Assembly: GCA_021648845.1 (NCBI GenBank)
Contig: JAKJHY010000042.1
Span: forward strand, 1-35,516
Source: Mycobacterium sp. MBM
Lineage (GTDB): Bacteria > Actinomycetota > Actinomycetes > Mycobacteriales > Mycobacteriaceae
Length of the DNA stretch: 35,516 nt
Reading direction: 5' to 3'
Of the stretch, positions 7,826-15,636 are shown piece by piece. Position 1 is the stretch's first letter. Every line of letters begins with the position of its first letter. Below the pieces are notes generated by a model. The model was not told where the DNA came from. It did no database searches and was given only the letters and a program-made list of their open reading frames with translations. The translations under genes and the position numbers were made by a program.

Positions 7826-8866
7826 TCATCGGAATGCTCCGGGCAACAGGCTGCGGTAGGTGGGTATTCCAGCGACCGGTGTCGCGGCCAGCACACCGAC
7901 CAGCACGGCGCGCGCCAGGCAGTCGGCGGCGGCGGCTCCGATCGCGGTGAGCAGCGCCGTCTCCGGGGACATGGCGGTGGGGACCTTCTCCGACGGACCC
8001 CACCCGGCCGGCACCTGCACCGCCCCGGTGGCCAGCGCGAACACCGTGTCGCCGTCTACCGGTGTGTGCGCCGGACGGATCGTGTGCGCGAGCCCGTCCT
8101 GGGCGGCGATCGCGATGCGTCGGCACCCGGCCGGGCTGAGGGCGGCGTCGGTCGCGACGACGGCAATGGTGGTGTTCAACGGGCCGCTCTTCTTGTCCAG
8201 GCTCGTGAACTCGGCCACCTCCTCGGGCGGTGGCGCCGTCAACCCGAACTCCGCGATCAGGTCCGCCATCCAGGGCAGCCCGGTGGCCGGGTCCACGACA
8301 TTGCCCCCGGAGTTCACCGCGACAACCGCACCCACGGTCACGCCGATATCGGGCAGCGTCATCGATGCGGTACCGAGCCCGCCCTTGAGGACACCCGCGC
8401 GGGCCCCCGCCCCGGCGCCGACGCTACCGACCGCGCAGGTCCGGTCGGCGGATTGCACGGCGGCGTAACCGAAGTCAGCACCCGGACGGCAGCCCCACCC
8501 GCCGACCGGCAGGTCGAAGATCACCGCACCCGGCACGATGGGCACCACCCCGCCGTCCATGGCCACCCCGCGGCCCTGCTCCTCGAGCCAGCGCATCACG
8601 CCGTCGGCGGCCGCCAACCCGTAGGCGCTGCCGCCGGTGAGCAACACCGCATCGACGTGGCGCACGCTGTTGGACGGGTCCAGCAGGTCGGTCTCCCTGC
8701 TGCCCGGCGCCCCGCCCCGGCAGTCCACCGCGCCGACGGTGCCCTCGGGCGCCAGCACCACGGTGCTGCCGCAGGCCCACCCGGTTCCGAGCGTCGCGTC
8801 CTCGTCGATCCGGTCGTGATGTCCGACCCGGATACCGTCGACATCGGTGATCGAACCCCAGCTCAT
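7826..8866 (-). CDS. P1 (DmpA/S58) family N-terminal-nucleophile peptidase
   Basis: The counterpart of M. tuberculosis Rv1333. P1 peptidases such as DmpA cut themselves before a Ser/Thr to expose the nucleophile, and act as aminopeptidases, amidases or esterases. The 346-residue protein starts with ITDVDGIRVGHH, has RGGAPGSRETDLLDP and LTGGSAYGLAAADGVMRWLEE in its first part, and an Asn-Thr-Thr segment (GPLNTTIAVVATDA, about 251) at the expected self-cleavage site, so Thr would be the nucleophile. The ATG at 8866 overlaps the stop of the DUF2017 gene as ATGA, preferred over the frame's earlier start at 8917. The natural substrate is unknown. Confidence 0.9.
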   Translation of the reverse strand: MSWGSITDVDGIRVGHHDRIDEDATLGTGWACGSTVVLAPEGTVGAVDCRGGAPGSRETDLLDPSNSVRHVDAVLLTGGSAYGLAAADGVMRWLEEQGRGVAMDGGVVPIVPGAVIFDLPVGGWGCRPGADFGYAAVQSADRTCAVGSVGAGAGARAGVLKGGLGTASMTLPDIGVTVGAVVAVNSGGNVVDPATGLPWMADLIAEFGLTAPPPEEVAEFTSLDKKSGPLNTTIAVVATDAALSPAGCRRIAIAAQDGLAHTIRPAHTPVDGDTVFALATGAVQVPAGWGPSEKVPTAMSPETALLTAIGAAAADCLARAVLVGVLAATPVAGIPTYRSLLPGAFR

Positions 8867-9444
8867 CGAGATCCCATGAGGCTGAGCACCAGGTATTCCT
8901 GCAGCACCGTGAGCCACTGATACACGTCGAGGTGGCCGGCCATCGGATGCCCGGCAGGTAGCTGGTCGAGGCCCTCCGGGCCGATTTCGAGCATCGCCCC
9001 CAGTGCCAACCGCACATCGTTGACCGCGGACGCCCAGGCCTGCGCATCGTCCTCGGAGAGCTCGAACTTGCCGCCACTCTCCGGAAGAGTCTCCAGTAGG
9101 CGTTGCGCCGCTTGGCGTTTGGCGTCGATGATGGCCGGCTCGTGCAGGCTGCGCAGCGCGCTGTTCAGACTGTCGGCGGCCGCCGAACCGGCGGGGTGGC
9201 CGTTGCGGGACCGGAAGAAGTCCGGCAACAGCCGCTTCATCGTCTCGTCCTCGGGCGGGGACGTGTGACCGGTCCGGATACCGGTGATCTCGCTGAGTTC
9301 GTCAGTGGGGGCGGCAGATTCGCGATCATCGAGCATCCCGGTCAGCGACGTCACCAGATTGCGCAACAGGGCGGCCTCATGCGGCGCGAGCGAGGACCTG
9401 AATCGGGGGCCGCCGGCACTGTCGATCCGCTTCCACTTCCGCAC
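8863..9444 (-). CDS. DUF2017 family protein
   Basis: The counterpart of M. tuberculosis Rv1332, a conserved actinobacterial protein of unknown function that regularly follows clpS. This copy has 193 residues, no signal peptide and no membrane segment, and is rich in Leu/Ala helices. Typical parts are FRSSLAPHEAALLRNLV near the start and NDVRLALGAMLE near the end. The start is GTG 9444 (VRKWKRIDSAGG), five bases after the clpS stop; the open frame further upstream overlaps clpS and is unlike the family. It is translationally coupled to the next gene through ATGA. A link to ClpS-dependent proteolysis is suggested only by position. Confidence 0.88.
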   Translation of the reverse strand: MRKWKRIDSAGGPRFRSSLAPHEAALLRNLVTSLTGMLDDRESAAPTDELSEITGIRTGHTSPPEDETMKRLLPDFFRSRNGHPAGSAAADSLNSALRSLHEPAIIDAKRQAAQRLLETLPESGGKFELSEDDAQAWASAVNDVRLALGAMLEIGPEGLDQLPAGHPMAGHLDVYQWLTVLQEYLVLSLMGSR

Positions 9445-9448
9445 GCGA

Positions 9449-9763
9449 TCAGCGGTCCTGCTGCATGGTGGCCCACAGCCCGGCCGAGTGCAGCTTGGTG
9501 ACGTCGACTTCCATCGACTCACGACTGCCGGCCGAAACGACGGCCTTGCCTTCGGTGTGCACCTGCATCATCAGTTTGGTGGCGTGCGGCTCGGAGTAAC
9601 CGAACAACTTCTGGAACACGTAGGTCACATAGGACATCAGATTCACCGGGTCGTCCCAGACCACCGTCACCCAGGGACTGTCGGTGGCGGCGTCTTCGCC
9701 GCGATCGACGTCGGCCGCCTGATCCTCCCGGGTACCCGGCTTGGTCCGCGCAGGGGTAACCAT
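9449..9763 (-). CDS. clpS: ClpS, ATP-dependent Clp protease adaptor
   Basis: ClpS brings N-end-rule substrates to the ClpC/ClpP machine. The 104-residue protein has a disordered acidic N-terminal tail of about 30 residues and then the ClpS core: WVTVVWDDPVNLMSYVTYVF, where the DDPVN segment contributes to the N-degron pocket, then LFGYSEPHATKLMMQVHTEGKAVV with the pocket Met/His helix. It is the counterpart of Rv1331 and heads the minus-strand group clpS-DUF2017-P1 peptidase. Its ATG has a -10 box 7 nt upstream, so it is probably leaderless, and it is divergent to pncB. Confidence 0.96.
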   Translation of the reverse strand: MVTPARTKPGTREDQAADVDRGEDAATDSPWVTVVWDDPVNLMSYVTYVFQKLFGYSEPHATKLMMQVHTEGKAVVSAGSRESMEVDVTKLHSAGLWATMQQDR

Positions 9764-9827
9764 GACGCAAAGGATACCGGGGACCGGCTACGCGCCCGAA
9801 CCGGAACGGTACCGATACGGTGAGATC
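9764..9827. promoter_or_regulatory. Divergent promoter region clpS/pncB
   Basis: On the minus strand TATCCT (9776 to 9771) lies 7 nt before the clpS ATG. On the plus strand TACGGT (9816-9821) lies 6 nt before the GTG at 9828 of pncB. Both fit the TANNNT box of leaderless mycobacterial promoters, and the pair supports the GTG at 9828 as the pncB start. No good -35 hexamer is visible for either. Confidence 0.5.
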
Positions 9828-11171
9828 GTGATCGACGGCGTGAGTACGGCACTGCTGACGGACAAGTATGAGCTGACCATGCTTGCGGCCGCGCTGCGCG
9901 ACGGCTCGGCCCACCGACGGTGCACCTTCGAGGTCTTCGCGCGGCGACTGCCGGAGGGCAGACGCTACGGCGTGCTGGCGGGCACCGGGCGTTTCCTGGA
10001 GGCGCTGGCGCAGTTCGTCTTCGATGAGCGCACCCTGGCGGCGGTATCCGATTTCCTGGACGCCGACACCCTGGCCTTCCTGGCGGACTTCCGGTTCAGC
10101 GGCGACGTCGACGGCTACCCGGAAGGGGAACTGTACTTCCCGAACTCGCCGGTGCTGTCGGTCCGCGGCAGCTTCGCCGAATGCGTCATCCTGGAAACCC
10201 TGGCGCTGTCCATCCTCAACCACGACAGCGCGATCGCCTCGGCCGCGGCCCGCATGGTGTCCGCGGCCGGCGGCCGTCAGCTCATCGAGATGGGTTCGCG
10301 GCGCACCCATGAGCAGGCGGCGGTCGCCGCGGCCCGGGCGGCCTGGATCGCCGGGTTCAGTGGCAGCTCCAACCTCGCGGCCCAGCAGCGTTACGGGGTC
10401 CCGGCGTTGGGGACCAGCGCGCACGCCTTCACCTTGCTGCACGCCACCGCCGCCGGAACGGATGACGCCGCCGCGCGCGATCTGTGCGAACGATCCGCGT
10501 TCCGCGCCCAGGTCGACGCCCTCGGTACCGGCACCACGCTGCTGGTGGACACCTTCGACATCACCGCGGGTGTGGCCAATGCCGTCGCGATCGCCGGCCC
10601 CGAACTGGGTGCGGTGCGCATCGACTCCGGTGAGCTCGCCATCCTGGTCCGCCAGGTCCGCGATCAGCTGGACGCTCTGGGCGCCACCGGCACCAAGATC
10701 GTCGTCTCCAGCGATCTCGACGAGTTCGCCATCGCGGCGCTGCGGGCCGAGCCGGTCGACAGCTATGGCGTCGGCACGTCCCTGGTCACCGGCTCCGGCG
10801 CTCCGACGGCCGGCATGGTCTACAAGCTGGTGGAGGTCGACGGCATCGGCGTGCAGAAGCGCAGTGCGCACAAGGCGTCCGCGGGCGGCGACAAGCACGC
10901 GCTGCGCATCGCCAAGGCGTCCGGCACCGTCGTCGAGGAGGTGGTGCACCCGGCTGGACAGCCGCCGCCGACCGAGGACGGGTTCACCGCGCGCCCGCTG
11001 ACGGTCGCACTCGTCCGGGCCGGGCGGCCGGTGGGCGAGCACACCCTCGAAGCGGCGAGGGCCAGGGTGGCCGCCGGGCTCGGCAGCCTGCCGTGGGACG
11101 GCTTGAAGCTGTCCAAGGGTGAGCCGGCGATCCCGACCCGCGTCGTGGCTGCGGATCCGTCGCCATCGTGA
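9828..11171 (+). CDS. pncB: Nicotinate phosphoribosyltransferase PncB
   Basis: PncB converts nicotinic acid and PRPP, with ATP, to nicotinate mononucleotide in NAD salvage. The protein resembles M. tuberculosis PncB1 (Rv1330c), including LLTDKYELTML at the start, EGELYFP, RMVSAAGGRQLIEMGSRRTHE, HAFTLLHA, IRIDSGEL and SYGVGTSLVTG, which form the phosphoribosyl and nicotinate site. With the start at GTG 9828 it has 447 residues, the family length; an ATG at 9762 would add 22 residues and overlap the clpS start. It overlaps dinG as GTGA. Confidence 0.95.
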   Translation: MIDGVSTALLTDKYELTMLAAALRDGSAHRRCTFEVFARRLPEGRRYGVLAGTGRFLEALAQFVFDERTLAAVSDFLDADTLAFLADFRFSGDVDGYPEGELYFPNSPVLSVRGSFAECVILETLALSILNHDSAIASAAARMVSAAGGRQLIEMGSRRTHEQAAVAAARAAWIAGFSGSSNLAAQQRYGVPALGTSAHAFTLLHATAAGTDDAAARDLCERSAFRAQVDALGTGTTLLVDTFDITAGVANAVAIAGPELGAVRIDSGELAILVRQVRDQLDALGATGTKIVVSSDLDEFAIAALRAEPVDSYGVGTSLVTGSGAPTAGMVYKLVEVDGIGVQKRSAHKASAGGDKHALRIAKASGTVVEEVVHPAGQPPPTEDGFTARPLTVALVRAGRPVGEHTLEAARARVAAGLGSLPWDGLKLSKGEPAIPTRVVAADPSPS

Positions 11172-13162
11172 AGCGCTCCGCCCAGGTCACCGAGTTGCTG
11201 GCGGCGGCCGTCGAGGCACTCGGCGGGGCGCAGCGTCCCGGTCAGGTCCAGATGGCCGAGGCCGTCACCGAGGCGTTCGACACCGGCCGCCATCTCGCCG
11301 TGCAGGCCGGCACCGGCACCGGCAAGTCGTTGGCCTACCTGGTGCCTTCCATCGCGCGCGCGGTCGCAGCCAACGAACCCGTGGTGGTGTCGACCGCCAC
11401 CATCGCCCTGCAACGCCAGCTGGTGGATCGCGATCTGCCCCGGCTGGCCGACGCCCTGGCCGGCAAGCTCCCCCGCCGACCCACCTTCGCATTACTGAAG
11501 GGCCGCGGCAATTACCTGTGCCTGAACAAGATTCACAATGGCAGCGCGGCCGATACGGCCGAGGACCGGCCGCAGGAGGAGCTGTTCGACGCGGTGGCCG
11601 CGACGGCTCTGGGCCGCGACGTCCAGCGTCTGACGAGCTGGTCCTCGGACACCGAGACCGGCGATCGCGACGAGCTGGTCCCGGGTGTGCCGGACCGGTC
11701 CTGGAGCCAGGTCAGTGTGTCGGCGCGCGAGTGCATCGGCGTGTCCCGCTGCCCGTTCAGCACCGACTGCTTCTCCGAGAAGGCCCGCGCCAAAGCGGGT
11801 AACGCCGATGTCGTGGTCACCAACCACGCCCTGCTGGCCATCGATGCCATCGCCGACGCCTCGGTGCTGCCGGAGCACAACCTGCTGGTGATCGACGAGG
11901 CCCACGAGCTGGCCGACCGGGTCACCGGCGTCGCGACCGGCGAGCTGTCGGCCACCGTGCTCGGTGCCGCGCAGCGCCGGATCGGCCGGTTGGTCGCCGA
12001 CGAGCTCGCCGACCGGATGGAGGCGGCCGGAGCAAACCTGTCCGCGGCGATCTATGACGCCGAACCCGGGCGCATCGACCACCTCGACGATGAGCTGACG
12101 ACCTACCTGACCGCGCTGCGCGACGCGGCGTTCGCCATCCGGTCCGCGATCGACACCACCCCGTCGGATCCGCAGGCGGCGGCGGCGCGGACCGAGGCCG
12201 TCACCGCGGTGACCGAGATCGGCGATATCGCCGCGCGCGTGCTGGATTCGTTCGGTCCGGCGATTCCCGATCGCCACGATGTGGTGTGGCTCGACCATGA
12301 GGACAATCACCGCGGCGGCGGGAAACGTGCCATCCTGCGGGTGGCGCCGTTGTCGGTGTCAGGCCTGTTGCGCACCAGGCTTTTCGAACATTCCACCGCG
12401 GTGCTGACCTCGGCGACGCTGACCATCGGCGGCAGCTTCGATGCGATGGCCGCCGCGTGGGGACTGTCCGGCGGGGACCATGCGGCGTCCTGGCGCGGGC
12501 TGGATGTCGGATCGCCGTTCGACCATGCGAAGTCCGGGATCCTTTACGTCGCCAAGCATCTGCCCCCGCCCGGGCGCGATGGCACCGGCTCGCCGGCGCA
12601 GCTCGACGAGATCGAGGCGCTGATCAACGCGGCCGGCGGACGTACCCTCGGGCTGTTCTCCTCGATGCGCGCGGCCAAGGCGACCGCCGAGGTGATGGCC
12701 GAGCGCCTCGCCACCCCGGTGTTGTGCCAGGGCGAGGACACCACGGCCACGCTGGTCCAGCGATTCGCCGATGACGAGCAAACATCCCTGTTCGGCACGC
12801 TTTCGCTGTGGCAGGGCGTGGATGTGCCCGGACGCACACTGTCGTTGGTCTTGATCGACCGGATTCCGTTCCCGCGCCCCGACGATCCGCTGCTGACCGC
12901 ACGCCAGCGGGCCATCGCGGCACGCGGCGGCAACGGGTTCATGGCGGTGGCGGCCAGCCATGCCGCGCTGCTGCTCTCGCAGGGCGCCGGACGGCTGCTG
13001 CGCCGCGTCGAGGATCGCGGGGTCGTCGCAGTGCTGGATTCCCGGATGGCCACCGCCCGGTACGGCGGCTACCTCCGTGCCTCGCTGCCGCCGTTTTGGG
13101 CGACGACCGACCACGAGCGGGTGATCGCCGCCCTGGGCCGGCTGACCGGCGGGTCCGGATAG
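11168..13162 (+). CDS. dinG: DinG-like ATP-dependent DNA helicase
   Basis: A superfamily 2 5'-3' helicase of the XPD/DinG type, acting on D-loops, R-loops and quadruplexes in related organisms. The 664-residue protein has Walker A AGTGTGKS at 47-54, motif Ia with STATIALQRQL, four cysteines of an iron-sulfur cluster (C118 in GNYLC, then C189, C195, C201), motif II DEAH at 243-246, TSATL near 420, and motifs V-VI near the C-terminus (SLWQGVDVPG and QGAGRLLRR). It is the counterpart of Rv1329c. Its start overlaps the pncB stop (GTGA). It lacks the N-terminal exonuclease domain of Gram-positive DinG. Confidence 0.95.
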   Translation: MKRSAQVTELLAAAVEALGGAQRPGQVQMAEAVTEAFDTGRHLAVQAGTGTGKSLAYLVPSIARAVAANEPVVVSTATIALQRQLVDRDLPRLADALAGKLPRRPTFALLKGRGNYLCLNKIHNGSAADTAEDRPQEELFDAVAATALGRDVQRLTSWSSDTETGDRDELVPGVPDRSWSQVSVSARECIGVSRCPFSTDCFSEKARAKAGNADVVVTNHALLAIDAIADASVLPEHNLLVIDEAHELADRVTGVATGELSATVLGAAQRRIGRLVADELADRMEAAGANLSAAIYDAEPGRIDHLDDELTTYLTALRDAAFAIRSAIDTTPSDPQAAAARTEAVTAVTEIGDIAARVLDSFGPAIPDRHDVVWLDHEDNHRGGGKRAILRVAPLSVSGLLRTRLFEHSTAVLTSATLTIGGSFDAMAAAWGLSGGDHAASWRGLDVGSPFDHAKSGILYVAKHLPPPGRDGTGSPAQLDEIEALINAAGGRTLGLFSSMRAAKATAEVMAERLATPVLCQGEDTTATLVQRFADDEQTSLFGTLSLWQGVDVPGRTLSLVLIDRIPFPRPDDPLLTARQRAIAARGGNGFMAVAASHAALLLSQGAGRLLRRVEDRGVVAVLDSRMATARYGGYLRASLPPFWATTDHERVIAALGRLTGGSG

Positions 13163-13186
13163 CCGCCACCAACCGCCGATCTTCAC

Positions 13187-13192
13187 TATCCT
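13187..13192 (+). promoter_or_regulatory. Possible -10 box before metallopeptidase gene
   Basis: TATCCT at 13187-13192, in the 82-bp gap after dinG, fits TANNNT and would give a leader of about 46 nt containing the AAAGGCGG ribosome site. No -35 hexamer is convincing. Weak call. Confidence 0.3.
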
Positions 13193-13244
13193 GGCTGCAC
13201 AAGCGCGGCAGGCCCGTCCGGGCGCACCGAAAGGCGGGGCACAC

Positions 13245-14699
13245 GTGAGGGACGCGAGGCGACCGGGACATCCCCGACACGTGGTGGTCACCGTGCTGGC
13301 CGCGTGCGTCGCGCTGGTGCTCAGCGGTTGCGGGCAGCAATTGCGCGGGACCCCGGTGTCGGTGTTCGCCGATCCGTTCCGGGTGGCGGGTATGCCCGCG
13401 ACCGACGGACCGACCGGACTGCGCGACGACGCCGCCGAACCGACTCGGGAGGTGACCGATACCGACGGCGGTGAGATCGACCATCTGGCGGTCAGCTCGA
13501 TCAGCGATATCGAGGAGTTCTGGGAGACCGCCTACTCGGAGGCCTTCGATGGTGAGTTCACCCCGGTCTCGGATGTGATCTCTTGGGACGCCGACGGTTT
13601 CGACGGCATCTTCTGCGATACCGACACCTACAACCTGGTGAATGCCGCGTTCTGTCACGAGGACGAGACGATCGGGTGGGACCGTGGCGTGCTGTTGCCG
13701 TCGCTGCGACGGGCCAACGGCGATATCGCGGTGACCATGGTCTTGGCCCACGAGTACGGGCACGCCGTGCAGCAGCAGGCGAAGATGATCAGCAGGTCGA
13801 CCCCGACGTTGGTGGCCGAGCAGCAGGCCGACTGTCTGGCCGGGGTCTACATGCGGTGGGTCGCCGAGGGCAACTCGCCGCGTTTCACGCTGTCCACCGG
13901 TGACGGGTTGAACAATTTGCTGGCCGCGATGATCGCGTTCCGCGACCCGTTGCTCAACGAGGGTCAAGCCGTTGTCGGCGAGGACGAACACGGTTCGGCG
14001 TTCGAACGGGTTTCGGCGTTCCAGATCGGGTTCACCGACGGCGCAGCGTCGTGCGCGGCGATGGACCCGGCGGAGATCAGGCAGCGCCGCGGCGATCTTC
14101 CGGTGTTGTTGCCGGAGGACCAGTCCGGGGAGCTGCAGATCACCGAGGACTCGGTGGGCACCGTCATCGACGCGCTGAACATCCTGTTCGAGCCGGCAGA
14201 GCCGCCCGCACTCACCTTCGAATCGCTGGACTGCCCCGACGCCGATTCCGATGCCCCGGTGACGTTTTGTCCCGCGACCAATACCATCGCGGTCGATCTG
14301 CCCGCCCTGGAGATGCTCGGGGCACGATCCGACGACGAGGACACCGGGCTGGTCACCGGGGACAACACCGGCTATTCGGTGCTGGTATCGCGCTATATGC
14401 AGTCGCTTCAGCACCAACGCGGTGGCGTGGCGCTCGACACCGCGCAGGCCGCATTGCGCACCGCATGCCTGACCGGGGTGGCGACGGCCCAGATGGTCGA
14501 CGAGGTGAGCACCCCGGACGGCGACACCATCGCGCTCACCGCGGGCGATATCGACGAGGCGGTGTCGGGCATCCTGCTCAACGGTCTGGTCGCCAGCGAT
14601 GTCAACGGTGAGTCGGTGCCGTCCGGGTTTTCCCGGATCGACGCGTTCCGGGTCGGGGTGCTCGGCGAGCAGGACCGGTGCTTCAAGCGGTTTCCCTGA
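13245..14699 (+). CDS. Secreted neutral zinc metallopeptidase lipoprotein (LpqM-like)
   Basis: The 484-residue protein has a lipoprotein signal peptide ending in LVLSGC (lipidated Cys29), so it should sit on the outer face of the cytoplasmic membrane. The zinc site is HEYGH at 169-173 with a probable third ligand Glu192 (AEQQADC), the arrangement of the neutral zinc metallopeptidase (YpfJ-type) family, and AGVYMRW follows. It resembles the mycobacterial lipoprotein peptidase LpqM in size and plan; I cannot say from sequence alone whether it is an orthologue, so I give no symbol. The GTG start follows AAAGGCGG. Several Cys pairs in the C-terminal half suggest disulfides outside the cell. M. 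tuberculosis has no such gene next to dinG. Confidence 0.85.
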   Translation: MRDARRPGHPRHVVVTVLAACVALVLSGCGQQLRGTPVSVFADPFRVAGMPATDGPTGLRDDAAEPTREVTDTDGGEIDHLAVSSISDIEEFWETAYSEAFDGEFTPVSDVISWDADGFDGIFCDTDTYNLVNAAFCHEDETIGWDRGVLLPSLRRANGDIAVTMVLAHEYGHAVQQQAKMISRSTPTLVAEQQADCLAGVYMRWVAEGNSPRFTLSTGDGLNNLLAAMIAFRDPLLNEGQAVVGEDEHGSAFERVSAFQIGFTDGAASCAAMDPAEIRQRRGDLPVLLPEDQSGELQITEDSVGTVIDALNILFEPAEPPALTFESLDCPDADSDAPVTFCPATNTIAVDLPALEMLGARSDDEDTGLVTGDNTGYSVLVSRYMQSLQHQRGGVALDTAQAALRTACLTGVATAQMVDEVSTPDGDTIALTAGDIDEAVSGILLNGLVASDVNGESVPSGFSRIDAFRVGVLGEQDRCFKRFP

Positions 14700-14756
14700 C
14701 GGCGGGCCGGGGCACCTTGCGCGCGCGGGAGAGCGCGGCGGCTCGGGTCGGTCGGA

Positions 14757-15551
14757 TCAGACGACCTTGGTCTCACCGTAGTAGGCGAGCACCGAATCGG
14801 ATTCGTTCGTCGATCGGGTCAGGAACGCGTACGAGCGGATGAACGACTGGCCGACGCATCCGTCGATCTTGACCTGGAAGTTGCTGACCAGCACCCACGG
14901 GTTGGGTCCGGCGAACTCCTTCTCGGTGACCGGGACGATATTGATGATGCCCGGTTTGAGGCCGACGGCCACACCACCGGTCAGCGGCGTCGTCAGCACC
15001 GGGATCAGTCCGTCCAATGCCGGGGAACCGACGTCGACGCCGGCCAGGCCGACCGAGGGTGAGAGGCCCGCGGTGCCGGTGACGGTGACACCGTTGGATG
15101 TGCTCATATCGATGCCGCAGCCGATCTGGTACCCGACTTCCAGTACACCCTCGGGAATCTCGCCACCCTCCGGGCCGCTGATATTGCCTTTGAAGGTCCC
15201 GCCGACGATATAGCTGCGCGAGGACAACGCCGTGGTCAGCGGTGCCGCCACCAACTGGGTCTCGTCGGACGCACCCAGGGTCAGCCGCCATCCGTCCGGC
15301 GTCTGGGTGGTCACCGGTGGCGGCGAGAAGACCAGTCCGTGCGCCTGCGAAACGGCGACCGGCGGCAGCGCCGCACCAGCGGGCGCGGCGACCGGGGTGA
15401 TGGCGGGTTCCAGGGCGGGGTTGATGGCGGGGGCGAAGACGGGGTCGACATCGGGTTCGGTCGGGTCGGTGCCCGGGTCGCCAAGGGCCACCGGCGCGCA
15501 CATCAGGGCGGCCGTCAGCGCCGCGGTGAACAGCGCAAAGGGCCGTGGCAC
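14757..15551 (-). CDS. MspA family outer-membrane porin
   Basis: MspA proteins form octameric pores in the mycolic-acid outer membrane for small hydrophilic nutrients. This protein has a signal peptide (RPFALFTAALTAALMCAPVALG), a Pro/Ala-rich linker of about 55 residues that is longer than in classic MspA, and then the family core: HGLVFSPPPVTTQTPDGW, LTLGASDETQ, SSRSYIVGGTFKG, EVGYQIGCGIDMS and the C-terminal SFIRSYAFLTRST. Two Cys (CGIDMS and DGCVG) may pair. I use GTG 15551, with GAGGG seven bases upstream, giving 264 residues; a GTG at 15572 is possible. It is convergent with the metallopeptidase gene. Confidence 0.9.
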   Translation of the reverse strand: MPRPFALFTAALTAALMCAPVALGDPGTDPTEPDVDPVFAPAINPALEPAITPVAAPAGAALPPVAVSQAHGLVFSPPPVTTQTPDGWRLTLGASDETQLVAAPLTTALSSRSYIVGGTFKGNISGPEGGEIPEGVLEVGYQIGCGIDMSTSNGVTVTGTAGLSPSVGLAGVDVGSPALDGLIPVLTTPLTGGVAVGLKPGIINIVPVTEKEFAGPNPWVLVSNFQVKIDGCVGQSFIRSYAFLTRSTNESDSVLAYYGETKVV

Positions 15552-15572
15552 GGCGAATCCCTCAGATGGCAC

Positions 15573-15585
15573 CTCGAGGAACTTA
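15573..15585 (-). promoter_or_regulatory. -10 box before porin gene
   Basis: TAAGTT on the minus strand (15585 to 15580) fits TANNNT. Seven bases later is a GTG at 15572, and 28 bases later the ribosome-site-bearing GTG at 15551, so the same promoter would give either a leaderless or a short-leader message. No -35 hexamer was identified. Confidence 0.4.
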
Positions 15586-15636
15586 CATCGCCTAGGTAAC
15601 TCTGCGGCCACGACAAGGACACGGCCGAAGCGACGC

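Noticed and set aside
9762..9827. pncB start at ATG 9762, sharing CATG with the clpS start
   Set aside because: The extra 22 residues are unlike PncB proteins and would remove the -10 box that fits GTG 9828.
9519..11042. Long minus-strand open frame opposite pncB
   Set aside because: It is a high-GC shadow of pncB with an Arg/Gly/Asp-rich composition and no domain.
13990..14015. Possible LexA-type box (TTCGAAC)
   Set aside because: It is inside the metallopeptidase coding region and only a half site.
12939..14417. Long minus-strand open frame opposite dinG and the metallopeptidase gene
   Set aside because: It spans two real genes on the other strand and resembles no protein family.
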